The notes under the pieces were generated by a model that did not search any database, was not told the DNA's origin, and was given only the letters and a program-made list of their open reading frames with translations. 64,000 bases of DNA. It comes from JBCDCB01 sp039182735 (lineage in GTDB: Bacteria; Planctomycetota; Phycisphaerae; Phycisphaerales; UBA1924). The number at the start of each line of letters is the position of its first letter. Position 1 is the stretch's first letter. This document shows, piece by piece, positions 17,542-28,336 of this stretch. The position numbers and the translations under genes were made by a program. The DNA lies in NCBI GenBank assembly GCA_039182735.1, contig JBCDCB010000003.1:104017-168016 (forward strand), in the 5' to 3' direction.

Positions 17542-19696
17542 CGCGCGAGCCGCGCCGCTTCTGCGATCGACCCGAATCCCGCTGTTCTTCGATGCGGTCG
17601 AAGAGGCCGCCGATCTCCGGATCCGCCTCGATCGCGTCGATCTGATAGCGGAAGACATGGCGCCAGTTCGGGTGCTGCACCATCGTGCCGGGGATGTTCT
17701 GCCAGTGCGTTTCGCCCCAGAGATCCTCGGGGTTCACGATCAGCAGCTCGGCCTCCGACGACGCCATAAACATCAGCGACGCGTCGAGCAGATCGCCCGT
17801 CTCCGCCTGCACGCGAGGCGTGAGCTTCTTGCCGCGCAGGAACCGCTTGAGCGCTTCGACGTGCCTCGTGCGCGCGCCGCGTTCGTCGCGTTCCATCTCC
17901 GGGTCGAGCATCCCGACGTCGATGCGGTCCTTCACGTCGCGCGATTCGATCCACGCGCGGAACGTCGGCATGTCGTGCGAGTTCACGCTCGCCGCCGCGT
18001 TGGCCGGCACCGCGCGCAGCGCGGTCTTCGCCTCGGGCTGGCTCTCGTACTGCACGATGTACATCCCGCCCATCTCGTGACGCTCGAGACGCTTGTTCAC
18101 CTTGGGCGGCACCGTGCCCAGGTTCTCCCCGATCAGGCGGCACCTGTTGCGATGCGATTCCAGACACAGGATCGCGGCGAAGGCCTCGCCGTCGTACTCC
18201 ACGTACACGCCCCCGTCCGCGCCCGACCCCACCGGGATCCAGAAGAGGCGGTCGAAGGCCATCACGTGGTCCAGGCGCAGCACATCGCACGCGCGCATGT
18301 GGTTGCGCAGCGCATCGATGAAGTGCGCGTACCCGCTCTCTTTCAACTCACGCGGGTGCATCGGCGGGAAGCCCCAGTCCTGTCCGCCCGTGAAGAACGG
18401 GTCCGGCGGCGCACCCACCGACATGTTCAGCGCAAACAGTTTCTCGTTGCTGCACACGTCGAACCCGTCCGGGTGTACGCCCACCGGCAGGTCCAGGTAC
18501 ACCAGCCCCTCGCTCGCGCGGATATCCGCGCTCAGCGCCTCGAACTGGCGGAAGAAGCAGAACTGCGCGTACGCGTGGTACGCCGCCAGCTCGTCGTCGC
18601 TCCGCTTCTTCGACTTCAGCACGTTCTTGATCACGTCCCGCGGCCACTCGCGCCACGACACCTTCTGACGCTCCAATGCCGCGCGGAAGTGCGCGTACCG
18701 CCACAGGTCCGGACGCGCCCGTTCGAAGGCCTTGAACTCGGCGCGCTCGAACCCGTCGCCCTCTTCGAATGTCGCGCACAGCGCTTCGAGCACGCGCCGC
18801 TTGAGCGCCGCCGCCCTGCGGTACTGCACGATTTCGCCGGTTTTGAGCGACTCGACCTGCCTGCGGAAGCTCTGCGACGCGACCATCCGCTTCGCGCTCG
18901 CGCAGTCCTCGAACTCCGCGACGCGCTCGGGATCGATGAACAGCTCGTTCCAGAACAGGCGTGACACCGGGCTGTACGGGCTCGGGTCGAAGGGCTCGTC
19001 GAGGAACGCCGCCAGCAGCGGGAGCGTGGCGACCACGCGCCCGCCGCGCTCGCGCGTGATGCGGATGACCTCCTCGAAGTCGGTCAGGTCGCCGCACCCC
19101 ATGTTGCGATCGCTGCGCAGCGCATAGATCGGGCAGAAGAGACCCCACTCGCGATCACATCGCCCCGCGTCGTGCCGGTACGACACCTTCGGTGCAACGA
19201 TCAGACGCGCCTCGTGTACCGTCCGCCCGATCGTCAGCGTGAGCGTGTGGTACCCCTCTGGCAGATCCCTCGGCAGCGTGACTGCCGCGAACGAACGCGA
19301 CTCGCCGTCCGCGTCGCGCTTCCGCACGATCTTCAACTCGTCGGCGCTCAGCTTGAACGTGCGCGAGTCGCCGCCTTCGAGCGAGACCTCTGCTGAGATC
19401 CGCTTCGGCGCTTCTTCGTCCTTGAGCCGCACCGGCACCTTGGTCGCCCTGCCCGCCCAGCCGACGATCACCGGCTCGATCCGCCTCGACGCGATGTCCT
19501 TCGAGACCGCCTTGAGTTGCCCGGGCAGCTCGCGGGCCGAACGCACCGGGTACCCCAGCGCCCCCACGATCGCTTTGAGCGATTCGACGCTCGCCTCCCG
19601 GCGCTCGCCGCTCGCGTCCACGAACAACGTCTGCACGCCCAGCGCGCCGGCGAGCTTCTTCAGCGCGGCGATGTCCTGTTTCGTCCGGATCGGCAT
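17531..19696 (-). CDS. malQ: 4-alpha-glucanotransferase (GH77)
   Basis: MalQ transfers alpha-1,4-glucan segments in maltodextrin and glycogen metabolism. The 721-residue protein has an N-terminal beta-rich extension (about 1-165), as in the long MalQ type, then the GH77 barrel: YSPVSRLFWNELFIDPE (near 240), YLDLPVGVHPDGFD (near 400), the nucleophile region LRLDHVMAFDR (about 470), the acid/base IGENLG (about 520) and SHDMPTF (about 573). The ATG at 19696 is chosen because GGAGGA lies seven bases upstream; this site itself follows two earlier in-frame ATGs (19711, 19702). It overlaps ispE at the 3' end. No other glycogen genes are adjacent. Confidence 0.93.
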   Translation of the reverse strand: MPIRTKQDIAALKKLAGALGVQTLFVDASGERREASVESLKAIVGALGYPVRSARELPGQLKAVSKDIASRRIEPVIVGWAGRATKVPVRLKDEEAPKRISAEVSLEGGDSRTFKLSADELKIVRKRDADGESRSFAAVTLPRDLPEGYHTLTLTIGRTVHEARLIVAPKVSYRHDAGRCDREWGLFCPIYALRSDRNMGCGDLTDFEEVIRITRERGGRVVATLPLLAAFLDEPFDPSPYSPVSRLFWNELFIDPERVAEFEDCASAKRMVASQSFRRQVESLKTGEIVQYRRAAALKRRVLEALCATFEEGDGFERAEFKAFERARPDLWRYAHFRAALERQKVSWREWPRDVIKNVLKSKKRSDDELAAYHAYAQFCFFRQFEALSADIRASEGLVYLDLPVGVHPDGFDVCSNEKLFALNMSVGAPPDPFFTGGQDWGFPPMHPRELKESGYAHFIDALRNHMRACDVLRLDHVMAFDRLFWIPVGSGADGGVYVEYDGEAFAAILCLESHRNRCRLIGENLGTVPPKVNKRLERHEMGGMYIVQYESQPEAKTALRAVPANAAASVNSHDMPTFRAWIESRDVKDRIDVGMLDPEMERDERGARTRHVEALKRFLRGKKLTPRVQAETGDLLDASLMFMASSEAELLIVNPEDLWGETHWQNIPGTMVQHPNWRHVFRYQIDAIEADPEIGGLFDRIEEQRDSGRSQKRRGSRVMR

Positions 19697-19803
19697 GCGC
19701 ATCTCCTCCATCGCAACGCGCAGGATACCCCGCGCCCCGCGTCATTCCGACTCCGAATCCCGCCGGATTCCGCGCGCGACCCCGCGCGCCGCGACGGGCG
19801 AAA

Positions 19804-20478
19804 CTATCGGACCTCCCGGCGCGTGCCGGGTTCCGTCGGCCCCGCCGGAAGCCCCGCCCGCGCCCACTCCGCCGTGCGCAGGTCCTCGCCCGGGTCGAGC
19901 GTGACGCCCGGAAAGGCCCCCAGCGCCCCGCCGCCGCGTGATACATGCTCCGGCAGCTCGAGCCCGACCTCGCGCATCGCCGTCGCCAGCCCGCTGTTCG
20001 AGTTGGGTCCGAGCAGCTCGTACGTCACGTCCCACACGCGGTCACGCTGCAGCGCCTCGGCCTGTGCGCAGTCGATCTCGTAGACCGCCTCCAGCCGCTC
20101 GGCGCCGCTGCCGAGCGCGGGCTTCAGCTGCCCGCCCCGGCTCATCCGCCCGAGACGCGCCGGCCCCGTGCGCGCGAGCACCTCGGCCCACTCGCCGCCC
20201 GGCACGTCGGCACCCTGCGTCACCGCCTCGACGGGCGCGACGAAGTCACGCCGCAGCGACACATTCGTGAACTCGACAACACCGTCGAGGTGCTCGATCG
20301 GCTCCGGGCAGTCGATCCGCAGCAGCAGGTGGCGCCCGCGACCGAAGACCACCCACGAGCGCAGCTCGGCCGTGCACGTCGGGCAGTCGTCCTCCGCCGC
20401 GACCGCGCTCGGCGCGTTGCCGCAGCCGGCGAGCACGAGCGCGCACAACATGGCGATCGACGCGAACGCCCGGATCAC
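19804..20478 (-). CDS. Lipoprotein of unknown function
   Basis: The 224-residue product starts with a lipoprotein signal ([19 protein letters not shown], lipobox LAGC, Cys19). A CxxC motif follows soon after ([13 protein letters not shown], about residues 31-43). The rest has no domain I recognise. The GTG start overlaps the fbaB stop (GTGA), so it is translated with the aldolase, but no functional link is evident. The CPTC motif could bind metal or form a disulfide. Confidence 0.75.
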   Translation of the reverse strand: MIRAFASIAMLCALVLAGCGNAPSAVAAEDDCPTCTAELRSWVVFGRGRHLLLRIDCPEPIEHLDGVVEFTNVSLRRDFVAPVEAVTQGADVPGGEWAEVLARTGPARLGRMSRGGQLKPALGSGAERLEAVYEIDCAQAEALQRDRVWDVTYELLGPNSNSGLATAMREVGLELPEHVSRGGGALGAFPGVTLDPGEDLRTAEWARAGLPAGPTEPGTRREVR

Positions 20479-21575
20479 GCGAGCGTGACGTCTTCGTTGA
20501 GGTACACGTCCTGGATCGCGTGGAAGAGCTCGACGCCCTCCTTCATGGGCTTCTGGAAGGCCTTGCGGCCCGAGATCAGCCCGATCCCGCCAGCACGCTT
20601 GTTGATGATCGCCGTCTTCACCGCCTCCGCGAGGTCGCCTCCGCCGCTCGACGCGCCGCCCGAGTTCAAGAGCGGGCTGCGGCCCATGTAGCAGTTGGCG
20701 ACTTGGTATCGGCAGAGCTCGATGTCGTGCGCGCCCGTGCCGTCCTCGCTCGCGTTCTGCAGGTCGGTGTAGATCCGCTTGTCGAACTTGCCGTACCCCG
20801 AGTCGCCCATGTTCATCGCGAGGTACCCGCCGGTGTGCGTGGGCAGCTTCTGCTTGATGATGTCGGCCTGGATCGTCACGCCCAAGTGGTTCGCCTGACC
20901 GGTCAGGTCGCTCGACGTGTGGTGATCCGTCCCGCCTTCCGTCTTCTTGTTGAAGGCGTCGTTGCGGATGTAGCACCACAGCACGGTGACCATGCCGAGC
21001 GCGTGCGCCTCTTCGAAGGCCTCGCTGATCTCATCGATCTGTCGTGTGGAGTGCTCGCTGCCGAAGTAGATCGTCGCGCCGACCGCGACGGCGCCCATGT
21101 CGAAGGCTTGGCGCACCGACGCGTAGCGCGTCTGGTCGAACTCGTTCGGGAACGTCATCAGCTGGTTGTGGTTCAGCTTGACGAGGAACGGGATCTTGTG
21201 CGCCCACTTGCGCCCGACCGACCCGAGCACGCCCAGCGTCGAGGCCACCGCGTTGCAGCCGCCTTCGTACGCGAGCTCGACGATTTTCTCCGGATCGAAG
21301 TACGCCGGATTCGGCGCGAACGACGCGCCCGCCGAGTGCTCGATCCCCTGGTCCACCGGCAGGATCGAGAGGTACCCGCTCCCCGCGAGGCGGCCCGTAT
21401 TCAGCATCAGCTGGAAGTTGCGCAGCACGTTGATCGAGCGGTCCGTCGGCGTCAGGATGCGATCGACAAAGTCGGGCCCCGGCGCGTGGATCGCCGAACG
21501 CGGGATCCCCTTGCACTCGTAGTTCAAGAGGGCGCTGGCCTCGTCGCCGAGCAGGGTTTCGATCGTCGTCGCCAT
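20475..21575 (-). CDS. fbaB: Class I fructose-bisphosphate aldolase (DhnA/FbaB type)
   Basis: This 366-residue enzyme cleaves and forms fructose 1,6-bisphosphate through a Schiff base. It closely follows E. coli FbaB in the stretches [32 protein letters not shown] and [22 protein letters not shown] and the C-terminal GGASSGGGD with [13 protein letters not shown] are the phosphate-binding parts of the barrel. The ATG at 21575 begins [10 protein letters not shown]. The lipoprotein gene is coupled downstream. bioF ends 80 bp upstream on the same strand. Confidence 0.95.
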   Translation of the reverse strand: MATTIETLLGDEASALLNYECKGIPRSAIHAPGPDFVDRILTPTDRSINVLRNFQLMLNTGRLAGSGYLSILPVDQGIEHSAGASFAPNPAYFDPEKIVELAYEGGCNAVASTLGVLGSVGRKWAHKIPFLVKLNHNQLMTFPNEFDQTRYASVRQAFDMGAVAVGATIYFGSEHSTRQIDEISEAFEEAHALGMVTVLWCYIRNDAFNKKTEGGTDHHTSSDLTGQANHLGVTIQADIIKQKLPTHTGGYLAMNMGDSGYGKFDKRIYTDLQNASEDGTGAHDIELCRYQVANCYMGRSPLLNSGGASSGGGDLAEAVKTAIINKRAGGIGLISGRKAFQKPMKEGVELFHAIQDVYLNEDVTLA

Positions 21576-21655
21576 CGGTCTGTCTCCGACAGAGTTGGTG
21601 CGGTGCCGCATGTTCCGGTTTCGCGCGCGACCCACCGCGCGCGCTCCGACCCACA

Positions 21656-22855
21656 CTAGCAAGCCCCGTCCGCCCCCGCCGACGCAATCGCCCGCTCCAC
21701 GCACGCAATCTGCTGGTCCGTCAGCCCCGCGTGCAGCGAGAGCCGCACCCGCGCCGACCCCGGCGCGACGCTCGGCGGGCGGATCGCCGGCGCGAAGACA
21801 CCCGCCTCCCGCAGCCGCCCCGCGAGTCGGACAGCCCGCTCCGCCTCGCCCACCACCAGCGGGACGATGGGCGTCGGCTCACGCGACGCCGGCACCGCGA
21901 ACCCCGCCGACAACGCCGCTCCCCGCACCCGACCCGATATTGCGCGCAGCCGCGCCCGTCGATCGGGCTCCGCCCGGACCACGTCCAGCGCCGCGCCGAT
22001 CGCCGCGACCTGCGTCGGCGTCACGCCCGTCGAATACACGAACCCGCGCGCAAAGTTCACCAGCGACTCGATCACCACGCCCGTCCCGCTCACGATCCCC
22101 CCCAGTGAGCCCAACGCCTTCGACGCCGTCGAGACCACCACGTCCGCGCGGTGCATCGGCTCCGCCGTTTCGTTCAGCCCCGCGCCGGTCTCGCCGAGCA
22201 CGCCCGTCGCGTGCGCCTCGTCGAGCACGATCGCGCACGAGGGCAGCACCTCGCGCACGTGCGCGAGGGCGGGCAAGTCGCACACGTCGCCGTCCATCGA
22301 GAAGACGCTGTCCGTCACGAGCCACACCGTGCCGCCCTGATGCCGAGTCGCGAGATCGTGTGCGCGTTCGTACGCGAGATGCGGGAACGTTCGCACGGTG
22401 ACGTCGCGGATCGTCGCCCGCGTCAGACGCGCGCCGTCCAGCAGGCTCGCGTGGCACAGCTTGTCCAAAAGGATCAGATCGCCCGGCGAAACCAGCGATG
22501 TCAGCACCGCGAGGTTCGCGACGTATCCGCTCGTCAGCAGCAGCGCTTCCTCGGCGTGCTTGAACGCCGCGAACCGGCGCTCGAGCGCACGCACGGTTTC
22601 ATCAGCCTCTCGCACCAACCGCGACGCACCGCTCCCGACGCCGAACATTTCGCCGGCGCGCGCGCTCGCGTCGATCAGGCGCGCATCACACCGCAGCGCG
22701 AGATAGTCATTGCTTGAGAGGTCGATGAGCCCCGCGTCGATCGGATCGCGACGCGCCCGCCGCAGGTCCTCGCGTTCGCGCGCGAGCAGGCGATCCGACA
22801 GCGCTTCGAGCCACGCGGGCGATCGTGTTGCGGGTTGGCCGTGGTCGGCGTGCAC
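21656..22855 (-). CDS. bioF: 8-amino-7-oxononanoate synthase or related alpha-oxoamine synthase
   Basis: BioF condenses pimeloyl-ACP/CoA with alanine in biotin synthesis. The 399-residue PLP enzyme shows SSNDYLAL (about 47-54), [20 protein letters not shown] and the PLP-lysine motif [12 protein letters not shown] (about residue 243). These are shared with KBL and SPT, so the exact acyl substrate is inferred; the length and SSNDYLAL favour BioF. The start is GTG 22855, since ATG codons just upstream are in other frames. No other bio genes are present here. The HU gene ends 33 bp upstream in the same direction. Confidence 0.85.
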   Translation of the reverse strand: MHADHGQPATRSPAWLEALSDRLLAREREDLRRARRDPIDAGLIDLSSNDYLALRCDARLIDASARAGEMFGVGSGASRLVREADETVRALERRFAAFKHAEEALLLTSGYVANLAVLTSLVSPGDLILLDKLCHASLLDGARLTRATIRDVTVRTFPHLAYERAHDLATRHQGGTVWLVTDSVFSMDGDVCDLPALAHVREVLPSCAIVLDEAHATGVLGETGAGLNETAEPMHRADVVVSTASKALGSLGGIVSGTGVVIESLVNFARGFVYSTGVTPTQVAAIGAALDVVRAEPDRRARLRAISGRVRGAALSAGFAVPASREPTPIVPLVVGEAERAVRLAGRLREAGVFAPAIRPPSVAPGSARVRLSLHAGLTDQQIACVERAIASAGADGAC

Positions 22856-22888
22856 GCGTGCATCATGGCATGCGTGCGGCGGGGCGCG

Positions 22889-23218
22889 TCACTCCTGCGA
22901 CGACCGCTCGACACCGCTCGCCTGCGCGTGCTCGTCCTCGTCGAGCGACTGCTGCATCAGGCGCCCGACTTTGAACTTGACGACCTTCTTCGCCGGGACA
23001 TCCACCGGCTCGAGCGTCTTCGGGTTCTGAGCGGTGCGGGCCTTGCGCTCGCGGATCTCGAAGACGCCGAAGTCGCGGAACTCGAGGCGGTTCCCGCGCC
23101 CGAGCTCGACGATGACCTGGTCAAGAAACGACTGGATGGTCTTCTTGACAGTGACGCGCTTCTGACCGGTGCCGTCGGCAATCCGATCGATCAGGTCCTT
23201 CTTGGTGACCGTGCCCAT
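22889..23218 (-). CDS. HU/IHF-family DNA-binding protein
   Basis: The 109-residue protein is a standard-sized HU/IHF subunit. TKKDLIDRIADGTGQKRVTV (residues 5-24) is the helical dimerisation part, and GRGNRLEFRDFGVFEIRERK then ARTAQNPKTLEPVDVP form the beta arm that wraps DNA. The FRDFGVF and RxxRNP-like patterns are closer to IHF than to HU. A short acidic tail follows (DEDEHAQ). The ATG at 23218 is used. Unlike the HU at 15506 it lacks a basic tail, so the cell has at least two distinct nucleoid proteins. Confidence 0.9.
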   Translation of the reverse strand: MGTVTKKDLIDRIADGTGQKRVTVKKTIQSFLDQVIVELGRGNRLEFRDFGVFEIRERKARTAQNPKTLEPVDVPAKKVVKFKVGRLMQQSLDEDEHAQASGVERSSQE

Positions 23219-23347
23219 GGTCGTCGTCGCTCCGATCTGGTGCTGTTGTTCGGGCGCCGATGGGCCCGTAGATCGAGTATGCACGACGTCCAAACGACTG
23301 TCAACACAAGACTTGGAGCAAGCGTCCAGAAGACGCACTCCGCAGGC

Positions 23348-23629
23348 TCAGTCTTGCTCAAACCGCCTGAAGTCCACCGGGCGCTCCGGCGGCGGGAGCG
23401 GGAAGAGCCACTGACGCGACGCCAAGGGCACGACCGGACCGCTCGGCGAGAGATCCGCGTCGTTCCGGTCCCGCTCGAAACCCGAATACATCGCCACGCG
23501 ATCCGACGCGTAGACCCCCGCGAGCGACCCGCTGCGCACGGAGGGCTGCTGCGGCGCGTGCGAGGCGCACCCCACCAGCGAACCGCCGGCGAGCGCCAGC
23601 ACCCCGAGTTTGATCGCTCTGCCACGCAT
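23348..23629 (-). CDS. Small lipoprotein
   Basis: This 93-residue ORF begins with a lipoprotein signal (MRGRAIKLGVLALAGGSLVGC, lipobox LVGC, Cys21). The mature part is short, Pro- and Arg-rich (PLPPPERPVDFRRF) and has no recognised domain. It lies between the HU gene and the DUF1573 gene, all leftward. The lipobox makes a real gene likely; its role is unknown. Confidence 0.65.
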   Translation of the reverse strand: MRGRAIKLGVLALAGGSLVGCASHAPQQPSVRSGSLAGVYASDRVAMYSGFERDRNDADLSPSGPVVPLASRQWLFPLPPPERPVDFRRFEQD

Positions 23630-23740
23630 TCCACCAAGGGTGGGGGCAATCCGCGGGCCGGGCCAGCACCGACAGCGAGATCGGGATCTTCTCGGAACCC
23701 GCCACCCGCGTGTTGCGTGGCGTCAACGCGGACGATCCGC

Positions 23741-23775
23741 AAAACGACAGCGAGGCCGACGCGTGTCGGCCTCGC
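23741..23775 (-). terminator. Possible terminator after the DUF1573 gene
   Basis: An 11-bp perfect stem GCGAGGCCGAC/GTCGGCCTCGC with loop GCGT (23750-23775) sits 27 bp past the DUF1573 stop. On the minus strand it is followed by TGTCGTTTT, an imperfect U tract. Confidence 0.6.
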
Positions 23776-23801
23776 CGGCTCTAGAAGACTGGTGCGACCG
23801 A

Positions 23802-25043
23802 TCAGCGGCGAACGACATTGGCGTTCCCGCTGCCACCGCTGCGACGCGCCGCGGAGATGCGAACGTTGCCCGTGAAGTTCACGGTCTGCTCGGTCTCGCG
23901 GTCCACGTTCGTGCGGATGACCATGTGCCCGCGGAACTGCCCGCGGAAGGCGCCGGTGTTGCCCTTGATGGTGACCAGGTACGCCGTCGCCCCGCCCTCG
24001 GTCTCGGTGCCCTCGACCGGCGCGACGTCGGTCGTGATGCCGGGCAGCGAGGAGCGGACGACTTCCGCGCCGGAGATCTCAAACGGCGTCCCGCTGCGGC
24101 TCTCGACGCGGACCGTGGCCTCGAAGTCCTCGTTGCGCTGCTTGGGCGCGATGCGGATGCCGGGAGGCGTCACACGCAGGTCGCCGACCACCGTCGCGAA
24201 AACGTTGACCTGTTCCTTGACCGGTTCGGGCTGCTCGTCCGGGTTGAGGCGCGACACGACGTCGGCGGCGAATCGGCGGACCTGACGCCCGATCGGCGCG
24301 TTGTCCGCCAGCGTGATCTCGAAGCCCTTGACGTACTTCAGGTTCCCGTCCGCCACGACCGACGCGTCGAACTCGTCCTCGCCCAGCTCGCGGATGATCA
24401 CGTCGTCGAAGTCTTCCACGCGCACGTTCTCGACGGTGAACTGCGGGTCGCGGCTGCGGATGAAGACCTGCTGCGTCTTCGCGTTGCCGACCTTCACCTC
24501 GCCCATCTGCACGTTGCGCGGCTGCCACTGGTAGGTCAGGATCGGCTGCGCCGAAACCTTGAGCTCGAGCTGTTCCTGCCCGACCGCGTTGGTCATGACG
24601 AAAACACTTTTGCTCTGTCGCGAGGTGCCCTTGGGGGAGAAGCGGGCGATGATCTTGCCGCTCTCGCCCGGCATGTACTCGTTCTTCTCGAGCGCCGCGA
24701 CGGTGCAGCCGCACGACGTGCGCGTGCGGTAGATGTAGACGGCTTCATCACCGGTGTTGGTGAAGGTGAAGGCGTGTTCGTCGGTGGTGTTGGCGGGGAT
24801 GTCGCCGAAGTCGTGATGGATCTTGGCGAAATCGAGGCGTCCCTTGGACTGCTCGGGCACGCCCTCGACCTGGTTCTGCTGCACGGCGCGTTGGCGCTGC
24901 GCGACCTTGTCGCGCGCGTCGAACTGGCCCGGTCGCACGTTGGTGTTGGCGGGCTGCGCGGTCGCGGGCGCCATGACGGCGAAACACGCGGCGGCGGCGA
25001 GGCCCGCACGGATCGTCTTGAGGTTCATGAGCTTGCTCGTCAT
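23802..25043 (-). CDS. Secreted DUF1573 domain protein
   Basis: The 413-residue protein has a signal peptide (MTSKLMNLKTIRAGLAAAACFAVMAPATA) and then a DUF1573 immunoglobulin-like domain around residues 68-165. The domain is marked by FGDIPANTTDEHAFTFTN, the paired cysteines SCGCTVA and the motif GESGKI. Residues after 200 repeat a similar beta-sandwich plan without the cysteines. DUF1573 proteins are abundant in planctomycetes and Bacteroidota and are exported; their function is not established. The ATG at 25043 is preceded by GGAGAGA. Confidence 0.85.
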   Translation of the reverse strand: MTSKLMNLKTIRAGLAAAACFAVMAPATAQPANTNVRPGQFDARDKVAQRQRAVQQNQVEGVPEQSKGRLDFAKIHHDFGDIPANTTDEHAFTFTNTGDEAVYIYRTRTSCGCTVAALEKNEYMPGESGKIIARFSPKGTSRQSKSVFVMTNAVGQEQLELKVSAQPILTYQWQPRNVQMGEVKVGNAKTQQVFIRSRDPQFTVENVRVEDFDDVIIRELGEDEFDASVVADGNLKYVKGFEITLADNAPIGRQVRRFAADVVSRLNPDEQPEPVKEQVNVFATVVGDLRVTPPGIRIAPKQRNEDFEATVRVESRSGTPFEISGAEVVRSSLPGITTDVAPVEGTETEGGATAYLVTIKGNTGAFRGQFRGHMVIRTNVDRETEQTVNFTGNVRISAARRSGGSGNANVVRR

Positions 25044-25212
25044 CGGTCTCTCCGTCACGTCTGCTGGCGGCCCGACGCCCCACGCGCCGAGCCCCCGATG
25101 ATAAACCGCCGGGGAGCCCGCGGGTTGCCGCGATCTCCCCGACGGTCGTCGGTGTCTGTTCAATTGTCATCGGCCCGACGTGGGCCGATATTGATCCCGC
25201 CTCGCGAGGCGA

Positions 25213-27429
25213 TCAGTCGTTCGAGCAGCCGAGGTTCGCGACGACGAAGGTGATGTCCGACGTGGTGGTCAGCCCGTCCCCGTTGGCGTCGCCGGGCGTC
25301 CCGACGGCGCCGGCCATCCCGGCGCCGAGGTTCGAGACCACGAGCGTGATGTCCGAGACGTCGGTGGAGCCGCTGCCGTCCACGTCGCCCGGGCACGCCG
25401 CGACGCAGTTGGCGCCGGTCGTGAACGAGGCGACCACGGGGCTCGAATCCGTCTGGCCCGCCGCGTTGTCCGCGACGACCTTCCAGAAGAACTCGGTGCA
25501 CTGCGGGAGGTTCAGGAAGCCGCTGAAGAACGAGTTGGGCGTGGTGAGCGAGACGATCGGGCTGGAGAAGTCCGAGTCGTCGTCGATGGTGAAGGTGTAC
25601 TCGATCGCGCCGAGCGAGTTGTCCCAGTCAAAGAAGGGGTTGATCGAGACCTCATCCGAACCGTTGAGCGGGAGGTTCAGCGTGAACACGCCGGGTGCGA
25701 GCTGCGTCGCCGTCACGCTCAGGTCATCGAGGAACCAGTCGTCGGCGCCCGTGTTGCCGGACGTTGCGCGGAAGCGGACGCGGAGGTTCGCGTGCTCGGC
25801 GGCATCGGGAAGGATGACGGTCTCCTGGGTGAAGACGGAGTCGCTGCCGCCGCCGAACTGGCGATCGACCTCGATCCAGTTCTCGCCGGCGTCGAGGAAC
25901 TCGACGACGAGGTCTTCGTTGACCTCGGGGGTGTTGCCGCCGGCGCCGCCGCCGCGCTGCCACCAGTAGGTGACGGTGATGTCATCGACGAGGCTGGCGT
26001 TGACAAAGGCCGAGCGGAGTTCGTCGGTGCCGTCGAGGTTGAGAGAGTTGGGGGGGCTGGGCTCGTTGAGTGCGATGGTGTTGATGGTGGTGCCGTCGTT
26101 GCCGGTCCACTGGGTGGTGTCGAGCAGGGTGCTCGGGAACATGTCGGAGATGGGGAGCGACGTGAAGGCGCTCTCGGAGGCCGACAGGCAGCCGCGCGAA
26201 TCGCGGTGGGCGGAGATCTGGTTGATCGTGCCCTGCGAGAAGCGGTTGGCGTTGGTGATCGAGGGGTTCATGGTGAACGCGGGGTTGGAGCACGAGCAGT
26301 GCACCGCGCTCCAGTTGTGCCCGAGCTCGTGCGCCGAGAGGTCGGTCTGGCTGTTGAAGCCCCCGAAGTCCTCGACGAGCCCGTAGCCCAGACCGCCCGG
26401 CGACGCCGGGTCGCAGATCTGGCCCAGCCACGCGATCCCGATCGTGCTGCCCGCGAGCGTGCGCCCGGTGAACATGTGCGCGATGTCACGCGGCTCGGCG
26501 TTCTCGGGCGGCGAGTTCCACGTGTTCGTGAACTGGTTGAGCAGCGCACCCGCGTCGTTCGTGGTGTACGGGTCGGTCGTCGCGTCCAGACGCACGATCA
26601 CCGAGGTGATCACGTGCGTGATCTGCACGTCACGCTCGTACTGCACGTTCAGGCCGTTGATGATCGAAGACGTCTGCGCGAGCGTCTGCGCCGTGTTCAT
26701 GTTCCCGAAACCGTCGTACTGGTTGCGGTACTCGCCGTCGATCTCGAGCGCGATCTCGGCCTCGCAGATCTGACCGCCGCAGGGGAGACCCAGACGCGAC
26801 GCGTAGTCCGCGGGGATCTCTTCGTCGCGCGGCATCTCGAGCATCACGCCCGTGCCGCAGATCGCCCCGCTGTCGAGCACGTCGCTCGCGTTGTAGACAA
26901 AGTGGGTGCCGCGATCACGCCCGGGCACGACACTGCGCACCGGCTCGATCACCAGGCGCTCGTCGTCGTCCTCGAAGTAGACGATCGCGCGGAGCCCGTC
27001 GGTCGTCAGGCTGCCCGCCAGCACCGCGCCGGGCACGCCTTCGATCGTCCCGCGGACCGTGCGCTCCGCCTCCGGCTCGACTTCGGTGTACACACCGTTG
27101 AGCTCCGTGATCACCTTGAACTTGGGCGAACGCACCGAGTGCGGCACGATCTGCAGGTTCAGCGTCTCGTCGCCCAGATCGAGCGTTGTGTTGAACGCAC
27201 GCTCGGGCAGCTCGGGCATCGCCGTCATCTGCGCGACCGAACCCGCGCCGGGCGCGAGCGTGAAGTAGTTCTGAAGGACTTGCTCGAGCGCGACCTGCGC
27301 GTCGTTGACGCCCTGCTTGGGCGCATCACCCTGCAGGTCACCCGCGGCATCGACCTTCGAACTTCCCAGGAGCGACACGCCGACGAAACCGGCAGCAAGC
27401 CCCACAATCGCCAAACCAGAGCGGATCAT
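25213..27429 (-). CDS. Secreted zinc metalloprotease (reprolysin-like) with C-terminal dockerin-like repeats
   Basis: This 738-residue protein begins with a signal peptide (MIRSGLAIVGLAAGFVGVSLLG) and a propeptide-like region (about 40-200). The M12-type catalytic domain follows, with HELGHNWSAVH (HExxHxxxxxH, about 364-374) binding zinc. A beta-sandwich (about 440-560) and a fibronectin-like part come next. The end holds two Ca-binding dockerin-like repeats, GDVDGSGSTDVSDIT and GDANGDGLTTTSDIT, each followed by a VxNLG helix. It should cleave extracellular protein while attached through the dockerin-like module. The ATG at 27429 has AGAGGTG upstream. Exact specificity is unknown. Confidence 0.88.
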   Translation of the reverse strand: MIRSGLAIVGLAAGFVGVSLLGSSKVDAAGDLQGDAPKQGVNDAQVALEQVLQNYFTLAPGAGSVAQMTAMPELPERAFNTTLDLGDETLNLQIVPHSVRSPKFKVITELNGVYTEVEPEAERTVRGTIEGVPGAVLAGSLTTDGLRAIVYFEDDDERLVIEPVRSVVPGRDRGTHFVYNASDVLDSGAICGTGVMLEMPRDEEIPADYASRLGLPCGGQICEAEIALEIDGEYRNQYDGFGNMNTAQTLAQTSSIINGLNVQYERDVQITHVITSVIVRLDATTDPYTTNDAGALLNQFTNTWNSPPENAEPRDIAHMFTGRTLAGSTIGIAWLGQICDPASPGGLGYGLVEDFGGFNSQTDLSAHELGHNWSAVHCSCSNPAFTMNPSITNANRFSQGTINQISAHRDSRGCLSASESAFTSLPISDMFPSTLLDTTQWTGNDGTTINTIALNEPSPPNSLNLDGTDELRSAFVNASLVDDITVTYWWQRGGGAGGNTPEVNEDLVVEFLDAGENWIEVDRQFGGGSDSVFTQETVILPDAAEHANLRVRFRATSGNTGADDWFLDDLSVTATQLAPGVFTLNLPLNGSDEVSINPFFDWDNSLGAIEYTFTIDDDSDFSSPIVSLTTPNSFFSGFLNLPQCTEFFWKVVADNAAGQTDSSPVVASFTTGANCVAACPGDVDGSGSTDVSDITLVVSNLGAGMAGAVGTPGDANGDGLTTTSDITFVVANLGCSND

Positions 27430-27777
27430 GCGATCACCTCTTGAAAGTACCACGAATCTCGTACAACCTCGGGAGCGGAGACCCACGGACCCCACCGAGC
27501 ACCGGTCGAACCTGTGCTCTTGGAACATACACCCGGTACCCACAACGGCGAGAACTTCTCGCCGATCAAGCCCGACCGAGCCGTTTCCGGCTCAGAGTCG
27601 CGTGCGACCCCGCGGCGAAGAGGGTCCGAGAACCTCGGGCCCGACCGCGTGTCGTCGGAGCCGATCCGTGCCGAGCCCGGCGTCGGTTGCGGCCCTTCTG
27701 AAATGATGCTGCGAAAAGGCAGCGGTCACAAGCGTGGCGCTCGATTCCGCCGAAACTGGCCAACACTCCTCCCCATA
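27430..27777. other. Intergenic region between metalloprotease and tRNA-Arg
   Basis: These 348 bases carry the upstream region of the leftward metalloprotease and the trailer of the leftward tRNA. One small perfect inverted repeat (GGCGAGAA-C-TTCTCGCC, about 27547-27563) is visible. No gene or promoter could be supported. Confidence 0.35.
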
Positions 27778-28169
<392 letters not shown>

Positions 28170-28336
28170 ATGTCCGGCGAGCGACACGCCACGCTGGCCG
28201 GGCCAAACTACCCGCCCCGCGCGCCGGGGTCGCGCCCCGACCCCGGTTCCCTCAAGGCGAGGCGAAGCGCAGATTCGAAGGACCCGCCACGCCGCTGGTC
28301 GATCTCACCAGAGACGGACCGAATCAAGGAACGCGC

